Notes: generated from the sequence alone by a model not told the origin. A DNA stretch of 64,000 nucleotides from Amnibacterium kyonggiense (GCF_004364555.1 NZ_SOAM01000001.1:744001-808000), one strand, 5' to 3'. Positions 31,824 through 40,411 are shown, counted from the stretch's first letter. Made by a program: numbers and translations.

Positions 31824-32734
31824 TCGGTGAGGTCCCGCGTCCGGCTGGTGTTCCACTGGACCACCGCGAAGACGACGGCGACGACGAGCAGGACGACCCC
31901 GATCGCCGCCGCGTACCCCTGGTCCCGGGTGACGAAGCCGTTCTGGTACGCGTAGGTCACGAGCACGTCGGTCGCGTTCTGCGGGCCGCCGCCGGTCAGC
32001 ACGAACACGACGTCGAACACCTGGAACGAGTAGACGACGTCGATGACGAGGAGGAAGAAGGTGGCCGGGCCGAGCATCGGCACGACGACGTACCGGATGC
32101 GCTGCCGGGCGCCCGCGCCGTCCAGCGTCGCGGCCTCGATGAGGTCGCGGCCGACGCCCTGCAGCGCGGCCAGGTAGATCAGCATGTTGAAGCCGAGCCG
32201 CAGCCAGAGCGTCACGAGGACGACGGACGCGAAGGCGGGCGCGCCGCCGGACTGCCAGGACACCGCCGGTAGCCCGACCGCCTGGAGCAGCGCGTTCAGC
32301 ACGCCCGCGTTCTCGTCGAAGACGAGCTTCCCGATGAGCGCCGACGCGACGCTCGACACCGCCATCGGGAGGATCAGGATCGACCGGAGCACGGCCCTGG
32401 CGGGCAGCGCGGCGTTCAGCAGCAGGGCGGTGAGCAGGCCGAGCCCGAGCGAGAGCCCCGTGACGAGCACGGTCGAGAGCGCGGTGTTCGCGGACGCCCG
32501 CCAGAACAGCGGGTCCGCGAACAGCCGGGCGTAGTTCTCGAGGCCGACGAACACGCCGCCGCCGAAGCCGTTCGTCCGCTGCAGGGAGAGCACGAGCGTG
32601 CCGACGAGCGGCACGACGACGAACAGGGCGAGCAGCCCCAGATTCGGCGCGATGAAGCCGTAGGCCGCGGCGTCGCCCCGGTGCCGCCTGCGTCGCTCGG
32701 GCCGGCGCGACGGCGCAGCGGCCACTGCGGTCAC
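31820..32734 (-). CDS. Sugar-type ABC importer permease (MalF type)
   Basis: The product is 304 residues from a GTG start overlapping the binding-protein stop codon. It has about six spans, starting AAYGFIAPNLGLLALFVVVPL, the EAA loop VGRDLIEAATLDGAGARQRIRYVVVP and the late TGGGPQNATDVLVTYAYQNGF, all standard for CUT1 permeases. It forms the channel with the MalG-type protein. The shared MsiK-like ATPase that such importers use in actinobacteria is not encoded here. Confidence 0.9.
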   Translation of the reverse strand: MTAVAAAPSRRPERRRRHRGDAAAYGFIAPNLGLLALFVVVPLVGTLVLSLQRTNGFGGGVFVGLENYARLFADPLFWRASANTALSTVLVTGLSLGLGLLTALLLNAALPARAVLRSILILPMAVSSVASALIGKLVFDENAGVLNALLQAVGLPAVSWQSGGAPAFASVVLVTLWLRLGFNMLIYLAALQGVGRDLIEAATLDGAGARQRIRYVVVPMLGPATFFLLVIDVVYSFQVFDVVFVLTGGGPQNATDVLVTYAYQNGFVTRDQGYAAAIGVVLLVVAVVFAVVQWNTSRTRDLTE

Positions 32735-34026
32735 GCGACCGCCGCGGTGATCCCGGCGGCGGCGGCCGTGGCGGTGGCCGCGGCGCCGCGGCCGCCGACG
32801 AACGCGGTGTCGAGCTGCGTCTGCAGCACGGTGATGATCTTCGACATGTTCGGGGAGGCGACCTGCCCGGAGTCCGAGGCGCGGACCAGGCTCGCCTGCC
32901 CGACCGACACCTTCGACAGCTCGGGGCGGACCGTGAAGGAGATCCCGTCGCTCACGAGGTCCTGCCGGGTCGGCAGCAGGGAGGCCCCCTCGCAGAAGGT
33001 CCGCATCTGCGCCTCCTGCGTCACATGGTCGAAGAACTCCGCGATGAGCTCGGCCTTCCCGCCGGCCGCTTTCGTCGCGACGAGCGCGTTCCCGCCGAAG
33101 TCGCTGCCGCCCCTGGCCTGCCGCGGCGAGAACGTGGAGCCCCACTCGAACTTGAGGCCGTCCGTGTCCGGGATCGCGAAGGCGCCCGAGAAGACCATCG
33201 CGACCGACTCGTTCGCGAAGGCGTCCGCGGCGTACGTCGACGACTTGACGAAGTCGTTCTTCGGCACGAGCCGGTCGGGGAAGAAGGTCCGGGTGAAGTC
33301 GATCGCGGCCCGCCCCTGCGTCGAGTCGATGGCGGCGGACTTCAGGTCGCTGCTGAGGAAGCGGCCGTCGTCCTGGAAGAGCCAGTTGAGCCACCGTGTG
33401 ACGCCGTTGCCCTGCCAGTTGTAGGCGAACGGGTACCGGTTCGACGGCAGCGACGAACGGAGCTTCTGCGCCACGGCGCGGAACTCGGACCACGTCCACG
33501 CGCTGTCGGCCGAGGTCGGCACGGACGTCACCCCCGCGTCCGACAGGGCCTTCCTGTTGTAGAAGATCACGTTCGTGTCGGTGTGGTGCGGGACGCCGAA
33601 GGGCTTCCCGCCCTGCTGCACCGCCGCCCACGCCTGCGGGGTGAAGCGGTCGGCGAAACCGCTCGGCAGGTGCTTCGACAGGTCGAGCAGCTGATCGCCC
33701 CCGGCGTACGAGCCGAACGTGTAGTAGGGGACGCGGAACACGTCCGGCGGGTTCCCGGCCTGCAGCTGCGCGTCGATGTTCGTGAACATCTGCTCGTAGG
33801 GCACGGCGTTCAGCGTGACCTCCGCGCCCGGGTGCGCCTTCTCGAAGGACGCGATGACCGACCTGAAGCCCGCGAGCTCCGCGTCGGTGCCCCAGGTCGT
33901 GAAGGCGATCGTCCCGGCGGCCGCCTTCGACGGCGCCGCGGAGGGGACGAACCCGCAGCCGGCGAGCGCGAGCGGGAGCGTGCCGACCGCGGCGGCACCG
34001 AGGGCCTGTCTCCGTGTGAGCGTCAT
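32731..34026 (-). CDS. Sugar-binding lipoprotein of ABC importer
   Basis: The 431-residue family 1 solute-binding protein begins MTLTRRQALGAAAVGTLPLA and then LAGC. The RR motif with the lipobox suggests Tat export and lipid anchoring at Cys24. Typical segments follow: TIAFTTWGTDAELAGF, VIASFEKAHPGAEVTLNAVPYEQ, NPPDVFRVPYY and YNRKALSDAGV. It delivers an unidentified carbohydrate to the two permeases encoded downstream in overlapping frames. No hydrolase or regulator is adjacent to hint at the sugar. Confidence 0.9.
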   Translation of the reverse strand: MTLTRRQALGAAAVGTLPLALAGCGFVPSAAPSKAAAGTIAFTTWGTDAELAGFRSVIASFEKAHPGAEVTLNAVPYEQMFTNIDAQLQAGNPPDVFRVPYYTFGSYAGGDQLLDLSKHLPSGFADRFTPQAWAAVQQGGKPFGVPHHTDTNVIFYNRKALSDAGVTSVPTSADSAWTWSEFRAVAQKLRSSLPSNRYPFAYNWQGNGVTRWLNWLFQDDGRFLSSDLKSAAIDSTQGRAAIDFTRTFFPDRLVPKNDFVKSSTYAADAFANESVAMVFSGAFAIPDTDGLKFEWGSTFSPRQARGGSDFGGNALVATKAAGGKAELIAEFFDHVTQEAQMRTFCEGASLLPTRQDLVSDGISFTVRPELSKVSVGQASLVRASDSGQVASPNMSKIITVLQTQLDTAFVGGRGAAATATAAAAGITAAVA

Positions 34027-34172
34027 CGTGTCCCTTCTCGGCCGCCGGGACGGCGGCCCGTCGGACGCTAGCGAGCGCGGGGCGCCGTCCGATCGGGCGG
34101 GGGCGGCATCCCATGCGCTTGTCAGGCGCACCGCACCCCGCTCGGAGCGAACGGGGTCGCCCGGGCGGCCGA

Positions 34173-34739
34173 TCAGCGACCGACGACCTTCTTCGCGCGG
34201 CCCTTGGCGTCCTCCAGCCATCCGGCGACCGGTCGCTGCTGCTCGCCCTGCTGCGCGTTCAGCACGAGGAGCACGCCGGTGAGCACCGGGATGGCCCACT
34301 GCGTGACCTTCTCGACGCGCTGCGCCGCCTGCAGCTGCTCGGACGAGTCGCCGCTCGGCTCGGTCACGCCGACCCCGCCCTCGTCCGCGTGCCGCAGGAT
34401 CGCGGCGCCGGCGAGTCCGCCCGCGACGCTCGCGGCACCGGCGGCGGCCGTCACCACCGTCTTGACGACGGAGTTCGACTTCGCCCCCTGCTGGGCTGCG
34501 AGTCGGCCCTTGTTGGACAGGATCAGGCCGATGCCGCCCACGCCGTGCACGGCGATCGCGGCGAGCTGCACCGGCGTCCAGCGGGCCCAGCCGACGGCGG
34601 AGATCCGCAGCCGCTCCGACGGCTTCTTCGCGGTCGCGGCGGCGCCGTTCAGGCCGACGGCGCCCATCAGGCCGCCGCCGAACCAGGCCGCCAGGCCGAC
34701 GTCGTGCAGGGTGCGGATGACGGTGTTGCGCTGAGACAT
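34173..34739 (-). CDS. Membrane protein of unknown function
   Basis: The product is 188 residues. The N-terminus (TVIRTLHDVGLAAWFGGGLMGAVGLN) forms a hydrophobic span with conserved-looking His and Trp. Further spans lie near residues 55-72, 95-112 and 150-162, and the tail is Lys/Arg-rich. Similar proteins occur in Microbacteriaceae as hypothetical proteins. The layout recalls DUF4149/CopD-like membrane proteins, but I cannot assign it. It is divergent from the rhodopsin operon. Confidence 0.6.
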   Translation of the reverse strand: MSQRNTVIRTLHDVGLAAWFGGGLMGAVGLNGAAATAKKPSERLRISAVGWARWTPVQLAAIAVHGVGGIGLILSNKGRLAAQQGAKSNSVVKTVVTAAAGAASVAGGLAGAAILRHADEGGVGVTEPSGDSSEQLQAAQRVEKVTQWAIPVLTGVLLVLNAQQGEQQRPVAGWLEDAKGRAKKVVGR

Positions 34740-34906
34740 GGTGGTCCTCTCGAAGCCGGAACGAGCCAGTGTGCGGACCTCGTCTGGACGTGCGCGGACT
34801 CGGTGCGGATGCTCGGGCGGCTCGGAACCGGGCGCGACCGGGCACGTGCTACGCGCGTCCGGTGGGCGCTCCGTCCGGGGTGAGCGGCTGCGCATCGGCG
34901 CCCCGC

Positions 34907-34912
34907 TAACGT
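34907..34912 (+). promoter_or_regulatory. -10 element of the rhodopsin operon
   Basis: TAACGT is placed six bases before an ATC codon (34919) that is in frame with the downstream gene. In all comparable promoters of this window that position holds ATG or GTG. The transcript therefore probably starts near 34919. Confidence 0.45.
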
Positions 34913-34939
34913 GTCCGCATCGAAGTCGCGCTCATCGCC

Positions 34940-35428
34940 GTGCTCCTCGGCGTCTCCGGTGCCGTCGTCGCGGTCGTCCTGCTGATCCGCGCCGGCCGGT
35001 CCGTCGCAGGCGCGGACACCGCGCAGGGGACCGTCCGCGTGCGCGCCGAGGTCCACACCGGTGTCGAGCAGGCGCTCATCGGGCTCACCCGGTCGCTCGC
35101 GCTGGTCGGCAGTCCGGCCGACGCGGCTTACGGGCAGCTGTTCCTGCAGCAGACCGCGGTGGCGACCCTCACGGTCGGGTCGCGGTCCGAGATCGGCCGA
35201 GGCTTCCGGGCGCTGATCACCGCGGAACCCGGGCGGGGAGCGACGGAGATCCGGTATGCCATACTCCGGCTGCCCGGCGATGAGACGCTGCACGCGGCGG
35301 TGCTGCAGTTCGAGCTGCTGCTGATCGAGGCGATCCGCCGGCTCGACGCGAACGCCGACGTGCGGCTCGTCGGTCGGGCGCTGCGGGACCTCGACCGCAC
35401 GACCGGGCAGGAGGGCGGGGCGAGATGA
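34940..35428 (+). CDS. One-span membrane protein coupled to rhodopsin
   Basis: The product is 162 residues from the first available GTG. An N-terminal span (VLLGVSGAVVAVVLLIRAG) is followed by a soluble domain of about 135 residues, with helical stretches such as GVEQALIGLTRSLALVG and LHAAVLQFELLLIEAIRRLDA. I do not recognise the family. The open frame extends upstream without a standard start to an ATC at 34919 placed ideally after a -10 element; beginning there would lengthen the membrane span. Its stop overlaps the rhodopsin ATG (ATGA), so both are translated together, suggesting an accessory or signalling role for the rhodopsin. Confidence 0.65.
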   Translation: MLLGVSGAVVAVVLLIRAGRSVAGADTAQGTVRVRAEVHTGVEQALIGLTRSLALVGSPADAAYGQLFLQQTAVATLTVGSRSEIGRGFRALITAEPGRGATEIRYAILRLPGDETLHAAVLQFELLLIEAIRRLDANADVRLVGRALRDLDRTTGQEGGAR

Positions 35429-36309
35429 CGTTCACCTCGGCCGTGCGCCCGCCCTGGACGGCGGTGCTGAGCGACGGCGAGCACACCGTGCTGCTGTTCG
35501 CGGTGCTCGCCGCGGTGCTCGCGATGCTCGCCACGCTCGTGCGCGAGCGGTTCGCTTCCAGCGAGGTGCACGGGGAGTACCGCACCGCGGGCCTGACCGG
35601 CACGTCGATCGTCGCGATCGCCCTGGTCTCCTACGTCCTCGTGCTCGTCACGGTGCTGGTCGGCTACACGCCGGTCGACGGGACCTGGGTGCCGACGGCC
35701 GTCACGCAGTACGCGTGGTCGATCCGCTACGCCGACTGGGCCATCACCGTCCCGTTGCTCGTCGTCGAGCTCCTCGCGGTGAGCGTCGCCCGCACGCCCT
35801 CGCGGAAGGACGCGCAGCGGCGGGCGGGGATGGTTCTCGCCTTCCTCATGATCGTCCTCGGCTTCATCGGCGCCTTCGTCGTCGACGGCGGCCGCAGCTT
35901 CGAGGCCCTCGCGGGGTTCGGCGCGGTCAGCGCGGTGTGCTTCCTCGCGCTCGCCCTGATGATCGTGCGCTCCGCGATGTACTCGCTCCCGCGCATCGTC
36001 GAGCCCGCCCGCCGTCCGTACCGCTCGGCCGTGTCGCTGCTCGTCGTCGTGTGGTTCGCCTACCCGATCGTCTACGGCCTGCAGGGCACGACGTCGGGCG
36101 GCACGTGGGCCGTGATCGGCGCCGTCATCCTGAGCGTCGCGGACGTCACGGCGAAGGTCGGCTTCGGTTCCCTCGTCCACCGCGCCGCCGTCTACCAGTC
36201 GCGGGCGGAGGAGGACGCGTCGCCGACGACGCAGCGCCGCCCGCGGACCCCGGAGGCCGACTCGCTGTGGGTCGGCGAGCAGGGCCGGTACGACCGCGAC
36301 GGCTTCTGA
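35425..36309 (+). CDS. Type-1 microbial rhodopsin, probable outward proton pump
   Basis: The 294-residue protein has seven spans. Span 3 reads SIRYADWAITVPLLVVELL: Arg101, Asp104, Thr108 and Glu115 align with Arg82, Asp85, Thr89 and Asp96 of bacteriorhodopsin, giving the DTE set of proton pumps. Span 6 has W210-F-A-Y213-P. Span 7 has Asp240 and the retinal Schiff-base Lys244 (ADVTAKVGFG). Spans 5-7 align without gaps (offset 28), putting Gly166 where bacteriorhodopsin has Trp138 and xanthorhodopsin has its antenna-window glycine. Leu112 suggests green absorption. A 40-residue charged C-terminal tail is unusual. Light-driven proton export is inferred from residues. Confidence 0.92.
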   Translation: MTFTSAVRPPWTAVLSDGEHTVLLFAVLAAVLAMLATLVRERFASSEVHGEYRTAGLTGTSIVAIALVSYVLVLVTVLVGYTPVDGTWVPTAVTQYAWSIRYADWAITVPLLVVELLAVSVARTPSRKDAQRRAGMVLAFLMIVLGFIGAFVVDGGRSFEALAGFGAVSAVCFLALALMIVRSAMYSLPRIVEPARRPYRSAVSLLVVVWFAYPIVYGLQGTTSGGTWAVIGAVILSVADVTAKVGFGSLVHRAAVYQSRAEEDASPTTQRRPRTPEADSLWVGEQGRYDRDGF

Positions 36310-36312
36310 CCG

Positions 36313-37371
36313 TCAGAGGTCGCGGTCGGTCAGCTCCGTGAGCAGGTGCTGGAGGGCGCGGCCCAGCTCGGTCGGCACCCCGCCGAGCGCGTCGCGCGCG
36401 GCGAACGTGTGGGCCGCGGCCAGGTCGATCGCGGCCGCCCGCGCCCCGCTCCGCTCGACGAGGTCCCGCAGCCGGGCCGCGGCGGCCTCGGGCGGCATCC
36501 GGTCGACGCGCGGATCGATGCCGCGCTCGGCGAGCAGGGCGGCGAGCACCGTCCGCTTCCCCTCCCGCGCGTCGCTCACGGTCGACTTGCCGACGACCGC
36601 GGGGTCGCCGAACAGGCCGAGCAGGTCGTCGGTGATCTGGTACGCCACCCCGAGGGCGCGGCCGGCCCGATCGAGCGCCGCCAGGACGTCCGCGTCGGCG
36701 CCGGCGAGTGCGGCGCCCGCGCGCAGCGGCGCGCAGAACGTGTAGACGCTCGTCTTCGCCTCGTACATCGCGAGCACGGTGTCGAGGTCGGGGCCGTCCG
36801 CCGCGGCGAGCTCGACGTCGAGCAGCTCGCCGGCGGCGGTGGCGGACACGGCCTCCGCCACGATCGCGGCGAGCCGTGCGCTCGTGGCGGCGTCGTCAGA
36901 GGCTCCGCCGACGAGCTGCACCGCGCCGGCGACGGCGAGGTCCCCCGCGATGATCGCCGCGCTCACCCCGAGGTGCTCGGCCGCGTCCGGCCGTCGTCCC
37001 CGGGCGAGCGCGGCCGCGCGGAAGGTCGCGGCGACGTTCGCCTCGCCCCGCCGCGTCCAGTCGTGGTCGATCACGTCGTCGTGGATCAGGAAGGCGGTGT
37101 GGAGCAGCTCGAACCCGGCCGCGGCGCGGGCCTCCGCGGTTGCGTCCGCGCCGCCGAGCGCACGGTGCGCGGTGACGAGCAGGCGCGGTCGGACCAGCTT
37201 GCCGCCGGAGCTCGCCCGTCGCACCTCGCTCCACAGCCGCGCGGCCGCGGGCGTGGCCGCCGCCGCGACGTCGATGTGGCGGTGCAGCGCGTCCACGACG
37301 TGCTGCAGGTCGGGCGTCGTCGGGCGGGCCGGGACCTGCGCGGTCCGGGCGAGGGGCGCTGCGGTGGACAC
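36313..37371 (-). CDS. Polyprenyl (GGPP-type) synthase
   Basis: The product is 352 residues from the GTG at 37371. The first Asp-rich motif DDVID (98-102) is preceded by FELLHTAFLIH, and the second is DDLLGLFGD (248-256). GGKLVRPRL (56-64) binds the isopentenyl substrate. This is a trans-prenyltransferase making geranylgeranyl or similar diphosphate in the cytosol, precursor of carotenoids and quinones. Bulky residues directly before DDVID are modest, which fits a C20 product; C15 cannot be excluded. Its stop is three bases from the rhodopsin stop on the other strand. A carotenoid or retinal link is plausible by position. Confidence 0.88.
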   Translation of the reverse strand: MSTAAPLARTAQVPARPTTPDLQHVVDALHRHIDVAAAATPAAARLWSEVRRASSGGKLVRPRLLVTAHRALGGADATAEARAAAGFELLHTAFLIHDDVIDHDWTRRGEANVAATFRAAALARGRRPDAAEHLGVSAAIIAGDLAVAGAVQLVGGASDDAATSARLAAIVAEAVSATAAGELLDVELAAADGPDLDTVLAMYEAKTSVYTFCAPLRAGAALAGADADVLAALDRAGRALGVAYQITDDLLGLFGDPAVVGKSTVSDAREGKRTVLAALLAERGIDPRVDRMPPEAAAARLRDLVERSGARAAAIDLAAAHTFAARDALGGVPTELGRALQHLLTELTDRDL

Positions 37372-37479
37372 GGATCGAAGTGTTCCGAGGCGGGGGTGCG
37401 GTGCACGATCCGGAGGATCGATGTGCGGCGCTCGCCCAGCGGACGGGGGCGCCCACGCGACGCCTCGAGTTCCGAGCGT

Positions 37480-37485
37480 TACGCT
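37480..37485 (+). promoter_or_regulatory. Leaderless-type -10 element before the kinase gene
   Basis: TACGCT ends six bases before the GTG at 37492, in the 120-base divergent gap between the prenyl synthase and kinase genes. Confidence 0.45.
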
Positions 37486-37491
37486 CCGCAC

Positions 37492-39003
37492 GTGTCACCC
37501 CTCTTCCGGCGTGCGCAGCGCCGCGAGGCGGTGGCCGACTCCGTCCCACCCCAGACCACCGGCGCCCGGCCGCTGCCGCAGCACCCCTCCGTGCCGCCAG
37601 CGGCCGCGCCGCCGCGACCCCTGCCGGTCGCCGCCGCATCCGCCGCCGAGGAAGCACCGGACGAGCCGGTCCGGCTCGGCGGCCGGTACGTGCTCGAGCG
37701 GGTGCTCGGCAAGGGCGGCGAGGCGAGCGTCTACGCGGCGCGGGACGAGGCGCTCGATCGCACCGTCGCCATCAAGCTGTTCCACCGGCGTGCCGTGCCG
37801 CCGTCGCAGGGCATGCTCGAGGCCGCCGAGGCGCGGGTCGGCGCCGCCCTCGGCCACGCGTCCCTCACCACGCTGTTCGACACCGGCATCGACGTGGGAC
37901 CGGACGGCGCGCCCCAGCTCTACATGGTCATGGAGTACGTCCGGGGCGAGACGCTGAGCGAGCGGCTGCGCCGCGGCGCGATCTCCCCGAGCGACGCCTG
38001 CTGGCTCGGCTTCGACATCGCCGAGGGCCTCGACTACATGCACCAGGTCGGCTTCGTGCACCGCGACGTGAAGCCGAGCAACATCCTCATCTCCGGCCTG
38101 CGCAGCGTCCGCCCGGTGGTCGCGAAGCTGACGGACTTCGGCATCGCGGCGCCGGTCGGCGAGCCCGACCTGAGCGAGTTCACCGTCGGGACCGCCGCCT
38201 ACCTGAGCCCGGAGCAGGTGGAGGGGAACGACGCCGTGCCCGCGTCGGACACCTACTCGCTCGGACTCGTCATGATCGAGGCGATGACGGGTCGCGTGGT
38301 GTTCCCGGGGTCGGTCACGAAGTCCGCGTTCGCGCGGCTCACGGAGGACCCCGAGATCCCCGAGCAGATCCCGCCGCGGACGGCCGCGCTGCTGCGGAGG
38401 ATGACGGAGCGCCGCCCCGCCGACCGCATCGGCCTGGGGGACGCGGCCGTCGAGATGCAGCAGATCCTGGCCGCCGACCTCGTCCGCCCGCGGACGGGCG
38501 CCATCCCCGTCGTGCCGGCGGCCGAGCCCGCCACGACGCCGGGCACCCGGCCGGCAGTGCAGCCCTCGGCGGCGACCGACTCCGCGGTGCGTCTGGCGGC
38601 GGCCGCGGCGGGGACGTCGAAGGGCCTCCTCCTCCGCTTCGACGCGGACGGCGCGACCCGGATCGTCGCCGCGCACGGCTGGGGCGAGCGCCCGTCGGTG
38701 ATGGAGACCTGGCCGCTGCGGTCCGAGGGCGGCGCCGGCGCATGGGCCATCCCGGACCTGCTGGCGCACCCCGTGCTCTTCTCGCACCCGGTCGCGAGCG
38801 CCCCGCACGACGTCCGGGCGATCGCGGGCGCGCCGCTCCTCGCCGCCGACGGCGCGGTCGTCGGGCTGCTGTGCGTCGCGGACGAGGACGCGCAGGCGTT
38901 CTCGGACGCCCGGCTCGGCGCGCTGCAGGACGCGGTGGCGCTCCTGCAGCACGACCTGCAGCTGCGGGCGGCGGTGCGGCGGGCGGTGCTCGGCGCGGAC
39001 TGA
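37492..39003 (+). CDS. Soluble Ser/Thr protein kinase with GAF-like C-terminus
   Basis: The product is 503 residues from a GTG start. A Pro/Ala-rich N-terminal tail of 60 residues leads into a Hanks-type kinase: Gly-rich loop GKGGEASVY (73-81), Lys95, catalytic HRDVKPSN (Asp192), DFG (215-217) and GTAAYLSPEQ. After residue 310 a linker precedes a GAF-like domain (LLRFDADGATRIVAAHGWGE ..., GAPLLAADGAVVGLLCVAD). There is no membrane span or PASTA repeat, unlike PknB. It probably responds to a small molecule in the cytosol. Its targets are unknown; the neighbouring glycosyltransferase and prenyl synthase are candidates only by position. Confidence 0.88.
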   Translation: MSPLFRRAQRREAVADSVPPQTTGARPLPQHPSVPPAAAPPRPLPVAAASAAEEAPDEPVRLGGRYVLERVLGKGGEASVYAARDEALDRTVAIKLFHRRAVPPSQGMLEAAEARVGAALGHASLTTLFDTGIDVGPDGAPQLYMVMEYVRGETLSERLRRGAISPSDACWLGFDIAEGLDYMHQVGFVHRDVKPSNILISGLRSVRPVVAKLTDFGIAAPVGEPDLSEFTVGTAAYLSPEQVEGNDAVPASDTYSLGLVMIEAMTGRVVFPGSVTKSAFARLTEDPEIPEQIPPRTAALLRRMTERRPADRIGLGDAAVEMQQILAADLVRPRTGAIPVVPAAEPATTPGTRPAVQPSAATDSAVRLAAAAAGTSKGLLLRFDADGATRIVAAHGWGERPSVMETWPLRSEGGAGAWAIPDLLAHPVLFSHPVASAPHDVRAIAGAPLLAADGAVVGLLCVADEDAQAFSDARLGALQDAVALLQHDLQLRAAVRRAVLGAD

Positions 39004-39013
39004 CCCGCCGACC

Positions 39014-40411
39014 TCAGGCGGTGAAGCCGCGGTGGCGGCGGAACAGCTTCCGCAGCATCGCGAGCGTCTGCGCCACCGTCACGGCCGCGAGCGCGGTCCA
39101 CCCGACGGTGAGCAGCAGGTGCTGCCAGACGGCGTCGAGCTGCAGCCAGCCCCAGCCCACGACCGCCGCGATCGCGGCGCCGCCCAGCACGGCGAGGATC
39201 ACGCCGCCCGCGCCGCCCTGACCGCTCTCGGCCCGGGCCTGCGCCGCCCAGTTGTCGCGCTCCGACCGGCTCAGTACCTGCGTCCACGCCTTCAGGAAGT
39301 GGACGCCGCGCAGCAGCATGTACGCCTCGCCGGGCACGAACGCGAGGGCGTAGAGGACGTCGCGGCCGGTCCAGCCGCGCATGCTCGTGGCCGTCCGCAC
39401 CGCGAGGAGGACGGACACGACGGGCGGGATCACCCACCACCAGGCGAACTCGAACGCGTGGATCGAGAGCGCGGCGGCAGCGAGCGCGACGAAGAGCACC
39501 CGTGAGGCGAGGTTCATCAGCATCGCGACGTTCTCGCGCCACCGGAGCCGGAGGTTCGGGTGCAGCGGGTTGCCGAGGATCAGCTCCACGCCGCCCGCGT
39601 TCCACTTGACCTGCTGGGCGTCGAGCGACCGGATCGTCGTCATCGCGCCGACGGAGGCGCGGGCGGAGGCCGAGATCTTCGTCCGGTAGCCGGCGGAGCG
39701 CAGCTGGAGGGAGAGGAGCGAGTCCTCGATCTCCGAGTCGACGACCCACGGGGTGTCCTGCCGGTTCGCGATCATCGTGCGCTTCATCGCCGCGACGTTG
39801 AGCAGCGAGCACTGGCCGCCCAGCACGGCCATGTTCCGCGACCGCAGCAGGTTGTCCATGTTGAAGCCGGCGAACTGGAAGCGCTGCGACCGCACGAGGA
39901 AGCGCTGCAGCGGGGTGCGCGCGACGTCCTGGTCGAAGCCGTAGATCGCGGAGACGCCGCCGATGCGGCTGTCCGAGACGATCTCCTCCGTCAGGTGCTG
40001 CACGCACCGACGGTCGAGGACCGTGTCCCCGTCGACGCCGAGCAGGTAGTCGTAGTCCTTCGCCAGCGCGAAGCCGTAGTTGAGCGCGCCGACCTTCTTG
40101 TCCGGCACCTCGCCCATGTCGACGACTGTCACCGTGCAGGTCATGAGGCTGTCGCGGTACGACCGCCGGTGCTCGCCCTGGTACTCGCGGGCGACCCAGT
40201 AGGTCTCATCGGTGGAGTTGTTGACGAGGACGAAGACGGCGTCGGGGACGCGGGTCTGCGCGAGCAGCGACTCGATGGTCGCGCCGATGCTCGCCTCCTC
40301 GTTGTAGGCGGGGAGGATCGCCGCGATGCGCGCGTCCTCCACGTGCCGGCGGGCGGGCGGGTCGAGCAGGCGCTCAAGGTCGAGCAGATCGGGAGTGACG
40401 GACTGCGGCAT
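39014..40411 (-). CDS. Processive-type family 2 glycosyltransferase
   Basis: The 465-residue membrane protein has a GT-A domain beginning ILPAYNEE (32-39). The nucleotide-sugar Asp pair is in VDGD (126-129), the catalytic Asp is in EIED (227-230), and QQVKW (266-270) replaces the QxxRW product-site motif of cellulose and hyaluronan synthases. About four or five spans follow (residues about 300-450). Such enzymes polymerise and often export polysaccharides. Lys for Arg in the QxxRW motif is a conservative change. No partner polysaccharide genes are adjacent, so the polymer is unknown. Confidence 0.85.
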   Translation of the reverse strand: MPQSVTPDLLDLERLLDPPARRHVEDARIAAILPAYNEEASIGATIESLLAQTRVPDAVFVLVNNSTDETYWVAREYQGEHRRSYRDSLMTCTVTVVDMGEVPDKKVGALNYGFALAKDYDYLLGVDGDTVLDRRCVQHLTEEIVSDSRIGGVSAIYGFDQDVARTPLQRFLVRSQRFQFAGFNMDNLLRSRNMAVLGGQCSLLNVAAMKRTMIANRQDTPWVVDSEIEDSLLSLQLRSAGYRTKISASARASVGAMTTIRSLDAQQVKWNAGGVELILGNPLHPNLRLRWRENVAMLMNLASRVLFVALAAAALSIHAFEFAWWWVIPPVVSVLLAVRTATSMRGWTGRDVLYALAFVPGEAYMLLRGVHFLKAWTQVLSRSERDNWAAQARAESGQGGAGGVILAVLGGAAIAAVVGWGWLQLDAVWQHLLLTVGWTALAAVTVAQTLAMLRKLFRRHRGFTA

